64,000 bases of DNA from Streptomyces iconiensis (GCF_028657195.3 NZ_JANCPR020000002.1:248001-312000); one strand, 5' to 3'; positions 47,133 to 57,601 are shown, numbered from the stretch's first letter. Translations and numbers: made by a program. Notes: generated by a model from the sequence alone, not told the origin.

Positions 47133-47840
47133 CTACGACCAGCTCGCCACCAGGTAACCGACGCCGTACGGGGCGTCGTCGTACAGCAGCCGCCCGCCGA
47201 GACCCGCGCCCTGGCCTGCGCCCGCGAGGGTCTGCCAGGAGGAGCGCCCGGCCGCCTTGAGGTCGTACGCCAACTCCTCGTCCAGGGCGAGCAGTCCGTC
47301 GATGTCGGCGGCTCCCAGGGCCCGCGCCGCCTCGGCGTCGAAGGCGGCGGCCCGTTCGTCGAAATACCCGGGCGCCTTGAGGGTCCGGCAGTTGCTGGCG
47401 TCGCCCATCACCAGTAGGGCGACGCGGTCGGCGGAAGCCGCCAGTTCCTTGCCCGTCTCCTCGCAGCGTGCCCGCGCGAGCGGTTCGCCGATGCCGAGGC
47501 CCTCGACGGGCGAGCCGGTCCAGTCCGTGCGCTCCAGCAGCCAGGCTCCGACGGCGAGCGAGGGGGGCAGCTCACGCCGGGAGGCGTCGCCCTTGCCGAG
47601 GCGCACCTCCAGGTCGACGCCGTAACCGCGGAAGGATCCGCGGGTGCCCTGGGGGTGGGGGCCGCGCCCTGGCTGTTCGGCGGGGCCGATGACATACAGC
47701 TGATCGGGACGCGCGGCTGCGAGGACGCCGACGGCGTCGTAGCAGGCGGCGCGCGCCTGGTCCATCTCGTGGGCGGCGCCACTGGCGACCTCGGGCACGA
47801 GCAGCGGCGGGCAGGGGCATACGGCGGCGGCGACAAGCAT
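47133..47840 (-). CDS. LigB-like class III extradiol dioxygenase family protein
   Basis: A 235-residue protein resembling the catalytic LigB subunit family (class III ring-cleaving dioxygenases and related Memo-like proteins). MLVAAAVCPCPPLLVPEVA at the N-terminus, LYVIGPAEQP, VALLVMGDASNC and AADIDGLLALDEELAYDLKAAG fit this family. The canonical metal-binding His residues are not all obvious, so it may not be an active dioxygenase. ATG 47840 is preferred; the upstream in-frame start lacks a ribosome site. It is on the same strand as, and downstream of, miaB. Confidence 0.75.
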   Translation of the reverse strand: MLVAAAVCPCPPLLVPEVASGAAHEMDQARAACYDAVGVLAAARPDQLYVIGPAEQPGRGPHPQGTRGSFRGYGVDLEVRLGKGDASRRELPPSLAVGAWLLERTDWTGSPVEGLGIGEPLARARCEETGKELAASADRVALLVMGDASNCRTLKAPGYFDERAAAFDAEAARALGAADIDGLLALDEELAYDLKAAGRSSWQTLAGAGQGAGLGGRLLYDDAPYGVGYLVASWS

Positions 47841-48016
47841 GGCGCGCAGCTTAAGGGTCGGGCGTCCCACTTCCCACCCTGCCCGGGCCGTGACTCACCC
47901 GGCCGTGCGAGATCGCGGGACGCCCGGGGCGGACGACGTCGCCTGGTGTTCCTGTGGAGCGTTCCGTCTGCCCCTGGGGGCGTTCAGGCGGGCGGCGCTC
48001 GGCGCTCCTGCTGGTG

Positions 48017-49537
48017 TCAGCGGAGGTCGCAGCCGCCTGACGCGACAGGCAGCGGTGCGGGGGCGCCGACCGTGGGCAGGCCGAGCAGCACGCCCTGTTG
48101 GCCCTGTGGTGCCTCGGGAGCGGCTGTGCGCCGCTCCCAGGCGTCACCGGCGCTGGTGCGCCGTACGGAGGTGACGGGGCCCTCGGCGAGCAGGTGGTGG
48201 GGCGCGGCGTAGGTGATCTCGACGGTGACCGTGTCACCGGGACGCACGGCCTCTTCGGGCTTGGTGAAGTGCACCAGCCGGTTGTCGGGCGCGCGGCCGG
48301 ACAGGCGGTGGGTGGCGTCGTCCTTGCGGCCTTCGCCTTCGGCGACCATCAACTCCAGCGTGCGGCCTACCTGCTTCTTGTTCTCCTCCCAGGAGATCTC
48401 CTCCTGGAGTGCCACGAGCCGCTCGTAGCGCCGCTGCACGATCTCCTTGGGGATCTGCCCGTCCATCTCGGCCGCCGGCGTCCCCGGGCGCTTGCTGTAC
48501 TGGAAGGTGAACGCCTGCGAGAAGCGCGCCTCCCGTACGACGTGCAGCGTCTCCTCGAAGTCCTCCTCGGTCTCGCCGGGGAAGCCCACGATGATGTCGG
48601 TCGACAGGGCCGCCTCGGGCATGGCGGCGCGGACCTTCTCGATGATGTTCAGGAAGCGTTCCTGGCGGTACGAGCGCCGCATCGCCTTCAGGACGCGGGA
48701 GGAGCCCGACTGCAGCGGCATGTGCAGCTGGGGCATCACGTTCGGGGTCTCGGCCATGGCGGCGATCACGTCGTCGGTGAAGTCGCGCGGGTGCGGCGAG
48801 GTGAAGCGGACGCGCTCCAGGCCCTCGATGCGGCCACAGGCGCGCAGGAGCTTGCTGAACGCCTCACGGTCGCCCATGTCGGAGCCGTAGGCGTTGACGT
48901 TCTGGCCGAGCAGCGTGACCTCGCTGACGCCCTCGGCGACCAGTGCCTCGATCTCCGCGAGGATGTCGCCTGGCCTGCGGTCCTTCTCCTTGCCGCGCAG
49001 CTGCGGAACGATGCAGAACGTACAGGTGTTGTTGCACCCCACCGACACGGAGACCCAGGCCGCGTAGGCGCTCTCGCGGCGCGTGGGCAGCGTGGAGGGG
49101 AACGCCTCCAGTGACTCGGCGATCTCGACCTGTGCCTCGTCCTGGACGCGGGCGCGCTCCAGCAGCACGGGGAGCTTGCCGACGTTGTGGGTACCGAAGA
49201 CCACATCGACCCAGGGGGCCTTCTTCACGATGGTGTCGCGGTCCTTCTGTGCCAGGCAGCCACCGACCGCGATCTGCATGCCGGGACGTGCGGCCTTCCT
49301 GGGGGCGAGCTGTCCGAGGTTCCCGTAGAGACGGTTGTCGGCGTTCTCGCGGACGGCGCAGGTGTTGAAGACGACGACGTCGGCGTCCTCGGCGTCCTTG
49401 GGTGCCCGTACGTATCCGGCGTCCTCCAGCAGGCCCGCCATCCGTTCCGAATCGTGAACGTTCATCTGGCACCCGAAGGTGCGCAGCTCGTACGTTCCCT
49501 TGGCGCCCGCTGTCTGTCCCCGGTCGATGCTGCTCAT
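48017..49537 (-). CDS. miaB: tRNA-2-methylthio-N6-dimethylallyladenosine synthase
   Basis: A 506-residue radical SAM methylthiotransferase that adds a 2-methylthio group to i6A37, the product of MiaA. An N-terminal UPF0004 domain has [15 protein letters not shown] and VGGCLAQKD with three cysteines for the auxiliary cluster. The radical SAM motif is CNNTCTFC (about residue 170), and a C-terminal TRAM domain follows, then a short extra tail. ATG 49537 (MSSIDRGQ) is chosen over a long upstream in-frame extension that is low complexity. It is divergent from the TAXI-type protein gene. Confidence 0.96.
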   Translation of the reverse strand: MSSIDRGQTAGAKGTYELRTFGCQMNVHDSERMAGLLEDAGYVRAPKDAEDADVVVFNTCAVRENADNRLYGNLGQLAPRKAARPGMQIAVGGCLAQKDRDTIVKKAPWVDVVFGTHNVGKLPVLLERARVQDEAQVEIAESLEAFPSTLPTRRESAYAAWVSVSVGCNNTCTFCIVPQLRGKEKDRRPGDILAEIEALVAEGVSEVTLLGQNVNAYGSDMGDREAFSKLLRACGRIEGLERVRFTSPHPRDFTDDVIAAMAETPNVMPQLHMPLQSGSSRVLKAMRRSYRQERFLNIIEKVRAAMPEAALSTDIIVGFPGETEEDFEETLHVVREARFSQAFTFQYSKRPGTPAAEMDGQIPKEIVQRRYERLVALQEEISWEENKKQVGRTLELMVAEGEGRKDDATHRLSGRAPDNRLVHFTKPEEAVRPGDTVTVEITYAAPHHLLAEGPVTSVRRTSAGDAWERRTAAPEAPQGQQGVLLGLPTVGAPAPLPVASGGCDLR

Positions 49538-49727
49538 ACGACAAGGGTAGGCCGTTGCGGAGGTGCCTCCTGACCCCGGACCGTGGTTGCGGATTCCGTG
49601 CGAGGGGGCGTCCCGGGCACCTGCGTGCGCCTCCGGTTCGGGGACGGCGGGCGCACACGTCGTGCGCGGAGGGTCGTCAGCGCCCCGGCTCTGCCCACGG
49701 AGCGGCCTTACTGGCAGTATCCCGTCC

Positions 49728-50777
49728 ATGGCCAGCCTGCGTACGCGCCGTGACGGACCCCCGGGAGAGGCCGGTGCCAGGTCCCGTCCCGCCGGGCTCG
49801 GCCCGCGGGTACGCCATGGCCTGTGGGCAGCCGGTGCGGCGGCCGTGGTGTGCGGGCTGCTCGCCTGGTGGCTGGTGCCGGGGAGCGAGCCGTCGCCGGG
49901 CGGGAAGGTCAGCTTCGCCACCGGGGTGCGCACCGGCGTCTACGAGCGCTACGGGAAGCTGTTCAAGCAACGGCTCTCCAAGGACCTGCCGGATGTCGAT
50001 CTGCGGCTGCGGCACAGCCAGGGCTCGGTGCACAACATCGAGCAAGTGGTGTCCGGAAAGGCCGACTTCACCATCACGGCCGCCGACGCCGTGGCCGCCT
50101 ACCAGGAGCAGGACGGCCGGAACGCGGGACGTATCCGGGCATGCGCGCGGCTCTACGACGACTACATGCAGCTCGTCGTCCCCAAGAACTCGTCCGTACG
50201 CAGCGCCAGGGACCTGAAGGGGCTCACGGTCGGGGTCGGCGAGAAACGCTCGGGTGTCTCCCTGGTGACGGGGCGGCTGCTCCAGGCCGCGGGGCTGGAC
50301 ATGGACCGCGACATCGAGCCCGTACGCGCCGGCATCGACCGGATGCCGGCGCTGCTGGCCAAGGGGAAGCTGGACGCGTTCTTCTGGTCGGGCGGCCTGC
50401 CGACGACCGCCATCGAGCGCCTTGCCGACCGCACGGACATCAAGCTGGTGCAGCTGGGCGACCTGGTGCCCCGGCTGCACGACCAGGAACCCGAGACGCG
50501 CTACTACCGGGCCGCCGTGATGGCGCCCGACGCGTATCCGACGGTGCAGCGCGGCAAGTCGGTGAAGACCCTCGCCATCGCCAACCTCCTGGTGACCACC
50601 GACCGCACGGACGCGGCGCTGACGGAGGGCGTCACCCGCTCCGTCATCAAGAGCCGCGACCAGATCGGCCGGGAGGTGCACGCGGCGCAGAAGGTGGACC
50701 TCAGGACGGCGATCTACACCGATCCGGTACCACTGCACGAGGGAGCCCGGCGCTACTACCGCTCCGTGAAGCCCTGA
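49728..50777 (+). CDS. Membrane-anchored TAXI-family (TRAP-type) solute-binding protein
   Basis: A 349-residue protein. An Arg-rich cytoplasmic head (about 30 residues) precedes one membrane anchor ([19 protein letters not shown]). The extracytoplasmic domain matches TAXI solute-binding proteins: [57 protein letters not shown] and VATTD-like [13 protein letters not shown] proteins usually deliver substrates to a TRAP permease, but none is encoded nearby. In actinobacteria such orphan proteins may act as sensors (inference). ATG 49728 is preferred over the long GC-rich extension upstream. Confidence 0.88.
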   Translation: MASLRTRRDGPPGEAGARSRPAGLGPRVRHGLWAAGAAAVVCGLLAWWLVPGSEPSPGGKVSFATGVRTGVYERYGKLFKQRLSKDLPDVDLRLRHSQGSVHNIEQVVSGKADFTITAADAVAAYQEQDGRNAGRIRACARLYDDYMQLVVPKNSSVRSARDLKGLTVGVGEKRSGVSLVTGRLLQAAGLDMDRDIEPVRAGIDRMPALLAKGKLDAFFWSGGLPTTAIERLADRTDIKLVQLGDLVPRLHDQEPETRYYRAAVMAPDAYPTVQRGKSVKTLAIANLLVTTDRTDAALTEGVTRSVIKSRDQIGREVHAAQKVDLRTAIYTDPVPLHEGARRYYRSVKP

Positions 50778-51009
50778 CCTGGCGCACCGTACGGAGCCTG
50801 GCACGTCACCTGTAGGACCGTGTTACGGGCAGGACCGCGTTACGGACGAGGGCCTTCCGGAGGGCCGGCCGGGGGTGGGGCCGACCGCGGCACGGGGTCT
50901 CGGCGGCGGGACGAATCGCTCATGGACGCCTCAGCGGTTCTCGGGGAGCGCGAGTGGTAATCCACTTCTGTGTGCCCGCCCGTGCGAGAGCCCTCAGAGG
51001 AGCCGCCCC

Positions 51010-54000
51010 ATGCATGACGACCGCCGCACCGTCGAAGACCGGCTGCGCCGCGTCCTGGACGAGCGCGTCAGGCCGGCCGTCCACACCTCGCCGCAGCCGC
51101 TGACCGTCGAGCGCTGGGACGCGCCGGGAGAGCCCGTGCCGGTCTCCGAAGGGCTCTCGGCTTCGTACGTGCCGGCGGCTGCCGGTGACCTGTGGGGGCC
51201 GGCGTGGGGCACCACGTGGTTCCGGGTGACAGGACGTGTTCCGCTCGCGTGGGCGGGCCGCACGGTCGAGGCGGTGCTGGACCTGGGGTTCGACCGCGAC
51301 ATGCCCGGCTTCCAGTGCGAGGGGCTGGTGTACGGGGCGGACGGCGAGGCCGTGAAGGGGCTGCACCCGCGCAACTCCTGGGTGCGGGTGACCGGTTCGG
51401 CCAGGGGCGGTGAAGAGGTCGAGCTGTATGTCGAGGCGGCTTCCAATCCCGTGCTGAACACCCCGCAGACACCGACGTACGAGGGCGACAGGCGCACGGC
51501 GGCCGGTCATCCGCTCTACCGGCTGGCGCGCATGGATCTGACGGTCTTCGAGACCGAGGTGTGGGAGCTGGTCCAGGACCTGGATGTCGCGGACTCGCTG
51601 ATGCGGGAACTGCCGAAGGAGGACGCCAGGCGCTGGGAGCTGCTGCGTGCCGCCGAGCGGGCCCTGGACGCGATCGACCTGCATGACGTACCCGGCACCG
51701 CCGCACGGGCGCGAGAGCGGCTCTCAGAGGCGCTCTCGGCCCCCGCACGTGCCTCGGCGCACCGGATCAGCGCGGCGGGGCACGCGCACATCGACTCGGC
51801 GTGGCTGTGGCCGCTGCGCGAGACCGTGCGCAAGGTCGCGCGGACCGCGTCGAACATGGTGGCGCTGATGGACGACCACCCCGACTTCGTCTTCGCCATG
51901 TCCCAGGCGCAGCAGTTCGCGTGGCTCAAGGAGCACAGGCCCGAGGTGTACGCACGGGTGAAGAAGAAGGTCGGCGACGGGCAGTTCGTGCCGGTGGGCG
52001 GCATGTGGGTCGAGTCGGACACCAACATGGTGGGCGGCGAGGCCATGGCCAGGCAGTTCCTGTACGGAAAGCGGTTCTTCCTGGAGGAGTTCGGCATCGA
52101 GACCAAGGAGGTGTGGCTGCCCGACTCCTTCGGCTACACGGCGGCGCTTCCGCAACTGGTGAAGCTCTCGGGCTCGACGTGGTTCCTGACGCAGAAGATC
52201 TCCTGGAGCCGGACCAACCCCTTCCCGCACCACACGTTCTGGTGGGAGGGCATCGACGGCACCCGCGTCTTCACACACTTCCCGCCCGTCGACACGTACA
52301 ACTCCCGCCTCAGCGGCAAGGAGATGGCGCACGCGGCGCGCAACTTCCGCGAGAAGGGCGGGGCCTCACGTTCGCTGGCGCCGTTCGGCTACGGGGACGG
52401 CGGCGGGGGTTCGACCCGCGAGATGCTGGCGCGCGCCGCGCGGCTGCGCGATCTGGACGGCTCTCCGAGGGTGACGCTGGAGAAGCCGGCCGCGTTCTTC
52501 GAGAAGGCGCACGAGGAGTATCCGCAGGCGCCGGTGTGGGCGGGCGAGCTCTACTTGGAGCTGCACAGGGGGACGTACACCTCGCAGGCCAGGACCAAGC
52601 AGGGCAACCGGCGTTCGGAGTCGCTGCTGCGCGAGGCGGAGCTGTGGGCGGCGACGGCTGCGGTACGGAGCGACGGCTACGCCTACCCGTACGGGCCGCT
52701 GGAGCGGCTGTGGAAGACCGTGCTGCTGCACCAGTTCCACGACATCCTGCCGGGCTCCTCCATCGCCTGGGTGCACAGGGAGGCCCGGGAGACGTACGAG
52801 CGCGTACGGGCGGAGCTCGACGGGATCATCCGCGGCGCCCAGACCACGCTCGCGGGAAGCGGCGACCACAGGATGGTCTTCAACGGCGCTCCGCACGCGC
52901 GTGGCGGCGTCCCCGCAGGCGGAGCGGTGCCGGAGCCGGAGCGTACGGGCGAGCCGGTCACGGTGGCCGAGAGGGCACGCGGCGGCTGGACGCTGGACAA
53001 CGGTCTGCTGCGGGTCGAGGTGGACGGGCGCGGCCTGGTGGTCTCCGCCTACGACAGGGAGGCGGACCGTGAGGCCGTGGCGCCCGGGCACGCTGCCAAC
53101 CTCCTCCAGGTGCACCCCGATCTCCCCAACCACTGGGACGCCTGGGACATCGACGCGTTCTACCGGCACACCGTCACCGACCTGACACACGCCGACGAGA
53201 TGACGGTCTCGGCGCCGGACGACCGGCAGGCCACGGTCCTTGTCACGCGCTCCTTCGGCGAGTCCACCGTGAACCAGCGGCTCACCCTCCGCGCGGGCTG
53301 CGCCACGCTGGAGATCGAGGCGGAGGTGGACTGGCACGAGAGCGAGAAGCTGCTGAAGGCCGCATTCCCGCTGGATGTGAAGGCCGACAGGTCGGCGTCC
53401 GAGACCCAGTTCGGGCATGTGTTCCGGCCGACCCACACGAACACCTCATGGGAGGCAGCGAAGTTCGAGATCTGCGCACACCGCTGGCTGCACGTGGAGG
53501 AGCCCGGCTGGGGCGCCGCACTGGTCAACGACTCGACCTACGGGCACGACGTGACCCGCGACATCCGCGAGGACGGCGGCCAGACCACCACCGTGCGGCT
53601 CTCCCTGCTGCGCGCTCCCCGCTATCCGGACCCGGAGACCGACCAGGGCACGCACCTGCTGCGGTACGGGCTGGTGCCCGGCGCCTCCGTCGGGGACGCG
53701 GTGCGGGAGGGGCACCGGATCAATCTGCCCGAGCGCTCCGTCCCAGGCGAAGGCAGCCCGGTCGCGCCGCTGGTGACCCTGGACGACGACCAGGTGGTTG
53801 CCGAGGCGGTGAAGCTGGCCGAGGACCGGAGCGGGGATGTGATCGTGCGGCTGTACGAGTCGTACGGAGGACGCGCGACGGCCCTGCTGTCCGCGAGCTT
53901 CCCTGTGGCGTCGGTCGCGGAGACGGACCTGCTGGAAAGGCCCCTGCCCGGCACGCACCACCACGTCGAGGGCGCGGGTGTGCGGGTCTGGCTGCGCCCG

Positions 54001-54045
54001 TTCCAGATCCTCACCCTGCGTCTGGGGCGTTCCGCGGCACGGTGA
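51010..54045 (+). CDS. GH38 alpha-mannosidase
   Basis: A 1011-residue cytoplasmic glycoside hydrolase family 38 enzyme that removes alpha-mannose residues. The N-terminal module carries a jelly-roll-like region. The catalytic metal site begins with His258 and Asp262 in GHAHIDSAWLW, and the predicted nucleophile is Asp372 in WLPDSFGYTAALPQL. HQFHDILPGSSI is another family hallmark, and a large C-terminal beta region follows. ATG 51010 follows AGGAG; the frame remains open to 50875 but without a start context. The 3' end overlaps the convergent sensor kinase gene by 35 bp. No signal peptide is seen. Confidence 0.95.
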   Translation: MHDDRRTVEDRLRRVLDERVRPAVHTSPQPLTVERWDAPGEPVPVSEGLSASYVPAAAGDLWGPAWGTTWFRVTGRVPLAWAGRTVEAVLDLGFDRDMPGFQCEGLVYGADGEAVKGLHPRNSWVRVTGSARGGEEVELYVEAASNPVLNTPQTPTYEGDRRTAAGHPLYRLARMDLTVFETEVWELVQDLDVADSLMRELPKEDARRWELLRAAERALDAIDLHDVPGTAARARERLSEALSAPARASAHRISAAGHAHIDSAWLWPLRETVRKVARTASNMVALMDDHPDFVFAMSQAQQFAWLKEHRPEVYARVKKKVGDGQFVPVGGMWVESDTNMVGGEAMARQFLYGKRFFLEEFGIETKEVWLPDSFGYTAALPQLVKLSGSTWFLTQKISWSRTNPFPHHTFWWEGIDGTRVFTHFPPVDTYNSRLSGKEMAHAARNFREKGGASRSLAPFGYGDGGGGSTREMLARAARLRDLDGSPRVTLEKPAAFFEKAHEEYPQAPVWAGELYLELHRGTYTSQARTKQGNRRSESLLREAELWAATAAVRSDGYAYPYGPLERLWKTVLLHQFHDILPGSSIAWVHREARETYERVRAELDGIIRGAQTTLAGSGDHRMVFNGAPHARGGVPAGGAVPEPERTGEPVTVAERARGGWTLDNGLLRVEVDGRGLVVSAYDREADREAVAPGHAANLLQVHPDLPNHWDAWDIDAFYRHTVTDLTHADEMTVSAPDDRQATVLVTRSFGESTVNQRLTLRAGCATLEIEAEVDWHESEKLLKAAFPLDVKADRSASETQFGHVFRPTHTNTSWEAAKFEICAHRWLHVEEPGWGAALVNDSTYGHDVTRDIREDGGQTTTVRLSLLRAPRYPDPETDQGTHLLRYGLVPGASVGDAVREGHRINLPERSVPGEGSPVAPLVTLDDDQVVAEAVKLAEDRSGDVIVRLYESYGGRATALLSASFPVASVAETDLLERPLPGTHHHVEGAGVRVWLRPFQILTLRLGRSAAR

Positions 54046-55435
54046 TCAGCACACGCAGGCCCTCGGGCTCGTTGTGCTCGAAGGTCAGCGCCCCGCCGCC
54101 CGCGGCGAGGAGCGCGCGGGTGATGGACAGGCCGAGACCGGAGCCGGAGACGTTCTGGTGGCGACCGCTGCGCCAGAAGCGGTCGCCGACGCGCTCCAGT
54201 TCCTCGTCGGTGAGGCCAGGGCCGCCGTCCGCCGTCTCCAGGGTGACGTGGTCTCCCCCGGCGCTCACCGTGACGGTCACCGTGCTCCCGGCAGGCGTGA
54301 ACTTCACGGCGTTGTCGACCACGGCGTCCAGCGCGCTGGAGAGCGCCACGGGGTCGGCCCAGCCGGTCGCAGCCGCCTGTCCTGCCGAGACCAGCGCGAC
54401 ATCCTTCTGTTCGGCGAAGGGCCGCCACGCGGCGACCCGTTCGGCCGCCAGCTCGGCGACATCGGTCAGCACGACGTGCGCGTCGTCGGCGTGCTCTGCC
54501 AGCGCGAGGTCGAGCAGGTCGTCCAGTACGCGGGCCAGACGCTTGCCCTCGGTGCGTACGGAGGCGATCTCCTCGTTGCCCTCGGGCAGCTCAAGGCCGA
54601 GCAGTTCGATGCGCAGGAGAAGCGCCGAGAGCGGATTGCGCAGCTGGTGCGAGGCGTCCGCGACGAAGGCGCGCTGCTGTTCGAGGGCGCTCTCGACGTT
54701 GCCGGCCATCTCGTTGAAGGAGTGTGCGAGCCTGCGCAGTTCGGGCGGCCCCCCGGAGGCGGCGACACGGGAGGCGAGCCGTCCCGTGGCGATCTCATGG
54801 GTGGCGCGGTCCAGCGTCCTTACCGGCTTGAGCACCCATCCGGTCAGCCGCAGCGCGGCGCCGACGGCGAGCAGCATGGCGGCGGCCTCTCCCGCCGCGA
54901 TGGCGAGCCAGCCGCGCAGGGTGCCGGCCCGCATCTGGCCCGTCGGCGAGTCGGTGAGGACGACGGCCGCCACGTCCCCGTCACGGATGACGGGTGAGGC
55001 GACAGCGATCCGCCCCTCCTGCCAGGGCCACACCTGGGGCGGGTCGTGGCTGCGGCGTCCGGCCAGGGCCTCGGCGAAGGCGCGTCCACCGTCGTCCGCG
55101 CCGTGTTCGCCCCCGTCCTCCGCTCCGCCGGGTACGCGCCAGCCGCCGGGCGCGGCAGCCATGACGCGGCCGTCGCGGTAGAAGACACCCGCGCGGATGC
55201 CGTAGAGGTCGTGGTATCTGTCGAGTTCGTTCTGCAGGGTGGCCTGGCGCTCGTCGGGCTGGCTGGGCGCGGTGACGAACTGCGCGAGCGAGGCGAAGCG
55301 CGCCGTGTCGTCGATCCTGTCGACCACGACGTTCTGCTGTTCCGCCTGGGCCTGGCTGACGGCGAGCGGGAAGCCCAGCGCCAGCAGCACTCCCGCGAGC
55401 AGGAGGGTGAGGAGGGGGAGGAGTCTGGTGCGCAC
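54011..55435 (-). CDS. gluK: Sensor histidine kinase (GluK-like)
   Basis: A 474-residue membrane kinase. First membrane segment is residues 5-25, an extracellular sensor follows to about 170, the second segment is AGEAAAMLLAVGAAL, and then a HAMP region. The dimerisation box is ADASHQLRNPLSALLLR, with His about residue 253. ATP-binding boxes include ALDAVVDNAVKFTP, ADGGPGLTDEE and GSGLGLSITRAL. The G1 motif is ADGGPG in place of the common DNGPG. It lies next to gluR and the gluABCD operon; in S. coelicolor I recall this pair as GluK/GluR controlling glutamate uptake. Start is GTG. It overlaps the GH38 stop by 35 bp. Confidence 0.88.
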   Translation of the reverse strand: MRTRLLPLLTLLLAGVLLALGFPLAVSQAQAEQQNVVVDRIDDTARFASLAQFVTAPSQPDERQATLQNELDRYHDLYGIRAGVFYRDGRVMAAAPGGWRVPGGAEDGGEHGADDGGRAFAEALAGRRSHDPPQVWPWQEGRIAVASPVIRDGDVAAVVLTDSPTGQMRAGTLRGWLAIAAGEAAAMLLAVGAALRLTGWVLKPVRTLDRATHEIATGRLASRVAASGGPPELRRLAHSFNEMAGNVESALEQQRAFVADASHQLRNPLSALLLRIELLGLELPEGNEEIASVRTEGKRLARVLDDLLDLALAEHADDAHVVLTDVAELAAERVAAWRPFAEQKDVALVSAGQAAATGWADPVALSSALDAVVDNAVKFTPAGSTVTVTVSAGGDHVTLETADGGPGLTDEELERVGDRFWRSGRHQNVSGSGLGLSITRALLAAGGGALTFEHNEPEGLRVLITVPRNAPDAG

Positions 55436-55465
55436 GCGCTTCGTTCCGGTCCTGCCCGACCGGAG

Positions 55466-56200
55466 TCAGGCACCTCGTGCGGCCATGCGGTATCCCACAC
55501 CCCGCACGGTCTCGATGAGAGCGGGCCGCCGGAGCTTGGAGCGCAGCGAGGCGACGTGCACCTCAAGGGTGCGCCCCGTGCCCTCCCAACTCGTGCGCCA
55601 GACCTCGCTGATGATCTGTTCCCTGCGGAAGACGACACCGGGCCGCTGCGCCAGCAGCGCCAGGAGGTCGAACTCCTTCCGGGTGAGGGGCACTTCCGCG
55701 CCGTCCACACAGACCTGCCGGGTGAGCAGCTCGATCGTCACCTCCCCGAGCCGCAGTGTGCCGCCCGAGGGCGCCCTGTCCGCCTCGTCGCCGCCCTCTT
55801 CCCCGCCGGCGCTCTCCTCGGGCGCCGTGCGGCGGCTGACGGCGTGGATGCGGGCGAGCAGCTCTCCCATGTCGTAGGGCTTCACCACATAGTCGTCAGC
55901 GCCGAGATTGAGCCCATGTATGCGGGAGCGGACGTCCGCGCGGGCCGTCACCATGATCACGGGCGTCTGGCTGGTGCGCCTGATGCGCCCGCACACCTCG
56001 AAGCCGTCCTGATCGGGAAGGCCGAGGTCGAGCAGCACGACGGCGAAGCCCTCGCGGGCCGATCCCGGCTCGGCGGGCAGCAGTTCCTGGAGCGCCTCGG
56101 CGCCGCTGCGCACATGTGTGACCTCGAAGCCGTGGCGGGCCAGGACCGCGGAGAGCGCTCCTGCGACGTGGTCGTCGTCCTCGACGAGCAGCAGTCTCAT
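55466..56200 (-). CDS. gluR: OmpR-family response regulator (GluR-like)
   Basis: A 244-residue two-component regulator. The receiver has LLVEDDDHVA, the phosphorylation Asp in VVLLDLGLPDQDGF (about residue 57), Thr in VTARAD and Lys in YVVKPYDMGELL. After an acidic linker (EESAGGEEGGDEAD), the winged-helix domain contains RKEFDLLALLAQRPG and VASLRSKLRRPALIETVRGVGYRM. The kinase gene follows 30 bp downstream. The 528-bp region between this start and gluA has phased repeats likely to be its binding sites. Confidence 0.9.
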   Translation of the reverse strand: MRLLLVEDDDHVAGALSAVLARHGFEVTHVRSGAEALQELLPAEPGSAREGFAVVLLDLGLPDQDGFEVCGRIRRTSQTPVIMVTARADVRSRIHGLNLGADDYVVKPYDMGELLARIHAVSRRTAPEESAGGEEGGDEADRAPSGGTLRLGEVTIELLTRQVCVDGAEVPLTRKEFDLLALLAQRPGVVFRREQIISEVWRTSWEGTGRTLEVHVASLRSKLRRPALIETVRGVGYRMAARGA

Positions 56201-56431
56201 CTCCGGGCCCTCCTCTCCAGCTCTGCGTGCGCTCCGGCGGCGAAGGCGGTCCTCTCCGCTCCGGTTCCCCGTCCTCGTCGGGTCCTGTCAGCTCCTTCGC
56301 CCGGCGAGGGCCCAATCCTTCGTCCGGCGTGGATCCAACAGTGCATCCACGCTGATGGGCGCGGGTGAGTCAAGGGGCTTCCTGTCGTGCATGGCCATCC
56401 GTTATAGAGCCGGTACAGCCTTGTCTCACGA

Positions 56432-56566
56432 GAACGGCCGCGCCCGTACCGCGGAACGGCTGCCGGACCGTACGGAAACGGCTTCCCGGGACGCACGGGA
56501 ACGGGTGCCGGGTCCCGCGGAACCGGCAGCGGTCCTACAGGGGCTGCGCGGTTCCACGGGAACGAC
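56432..56566. promoter_or_regulatory. Helically phased direct repeats in the gluR-gluA intergenic region (candidate GluR sites)
   Basis: AACGGC occurs at 56433, 56455 and 56477 with exact 22-bp spacing. Related AACGGG at 56500, AACCGGC at 56521 and AACGAC at 56561 extend the series, mostly within CGGGAAC/CGGAAC contexts. A 21-23 bp period is two helical turns, putting every copy on one DNA face, as expected for tandem binding of an OmpR-type dimer. From memory, S. coelicolor GluR binds a triplicated sequence in this same intergenic region. Confidence 0.7.
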
Positions 56567-56693
56567 CGTTCAGAGTCGGGGCAGGCATTCCGGGAGCTAC
56601 CGTCCTCTTTACCCAGTGTGCCCGGTTGCGGCCAGATCGTTATGCTCAATTTCCGCTCAGATGTAATGACGCTGATGGCAGCGGCTCACTAGG

Positions 56694-56714
56694 GTCCTCG
56701 CAACCGACGAGGAC
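56694..56714 (+). other. Leader hairpin just upstream of gluA
   Basis: GTCCTCG and CGAGGAC (7-bp arms, 7-nt loop) end a few bases before the GGAG ribosome site of gluA. It could protect the transcript or modulate initiation. Confidence 0.5.
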
Positions 56715-56728
56715 GGAGCTACACGCCG

Positions 56729-57514
56729 ATGAGCGAAGTATCGGTGACCAAGGACGCCGGTGGTCCAGGCCCGGCGACCGACAAACTGGTCGTGCTGGAC
56801 AACGTCAACAAGCACTTCGGTGCGCTGCATGTCCTTCAGGACATCGAACTGACCGTCGCGCGCGGCGAGGTCGTCGTCGTCATTGGTCCCTCGGGGTCAG
56901 GGAAGTCCACGCTGTGCCGCACGATCAACCGGCTGGAGACGGTGGACTCCGGACGCGTCACCATTGATGACAAGCCGCTGCCCGAGGAGGGCAAGGAGCT
57001 GGCGAAGCTACGTGCCGACGTCGGCATGGTCTTCCAGTCCTTCAACCTCTTCGCCCACAAGACGGTGCTGGAGAACGTGACCCTGGGCCAGGTCAAGGTC
57101 CGTAAGACGGACAAGCAGGCGGCGGAGACAAAGGCCCGCGCCCTGCTCGACCGGGTCGGCGTCGGCAACCAGGCCGACAAGTACCCCGCACAGCTCTCCG
57201 GCGGTCAGCAGCAGCGCGTCGCCATCGCGCGGGCGCTCGCGATGGACCCGAAGGTGATGCTCTTCGACGAGCCGACCTCGGCGCTCGACCCCGAGATGAT
57301 CAACGAGGTCCTTGAGGTCATGCAGCAGTTGGCACGCGACGGCATGACCATGGTCGTGGTCACCCACGAGATGGGGTTCGCCCGCTCCGCCGCGAACCGT
57401 GTGGTCTTCATGGCCGACGGCCGGATCGTCGAGGAAGCGACCCCGGACCAGTTCTTCAGCAACCCGCGCAGCGACCGTGCGAAGGACTTCCTCTCGAAGA
57501 TCCTGCACCACTGA
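56729..57514 (+). CDS. gluA: Glutamate ABC transporter ATP-binding protein
   Basis: A 261-residue polar amino acid ABC ATPase that powers glutamate import. Walker A is [13 protein letters not shown] (about residue 51), the Q-loop is FQSFNLF, the signature is [15 protein letters not shown], Walker B is [12 protein letters not shown] and the H-loop [10 protein letters not shown]. It is the first gene of gluABCD and is divergent from gluR. The spacing to gluB is 87 bp. The sequence matches the family closely along its whole length. Confidence 0.96.
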   Translation: MSEVSVTKDAGGPGPATDKLVVLDNVNKHFGALHVLQDIELTVARGEVVVVIGPSGSGKSTLCRTINRLETVDSGRVTIDDKPLPEEGKELAKLRADVGMVFQSFNLFAHKTVLENVTLGQVKVRKTDKQAAETKARALLDRVGVGNQADKYPAQLSGGQQQRVAIARALAMDPKVMLFDEPTSALDPEMINEVLEVMQQLARDGMTMVVVTHEMGFARSAANRVVFMADGRIVEEATPDQFFSNPRSDRAKDFLSKILHH

Positions 57515-57601
57515 CCGCGCCTCTGGCCGCGTCTCGCGACCGAGGGCGCCGACGACAGCCACTGTCTGGGCCAACGACTGTTCAAGCAAGGGATGTTCAC
57601 T

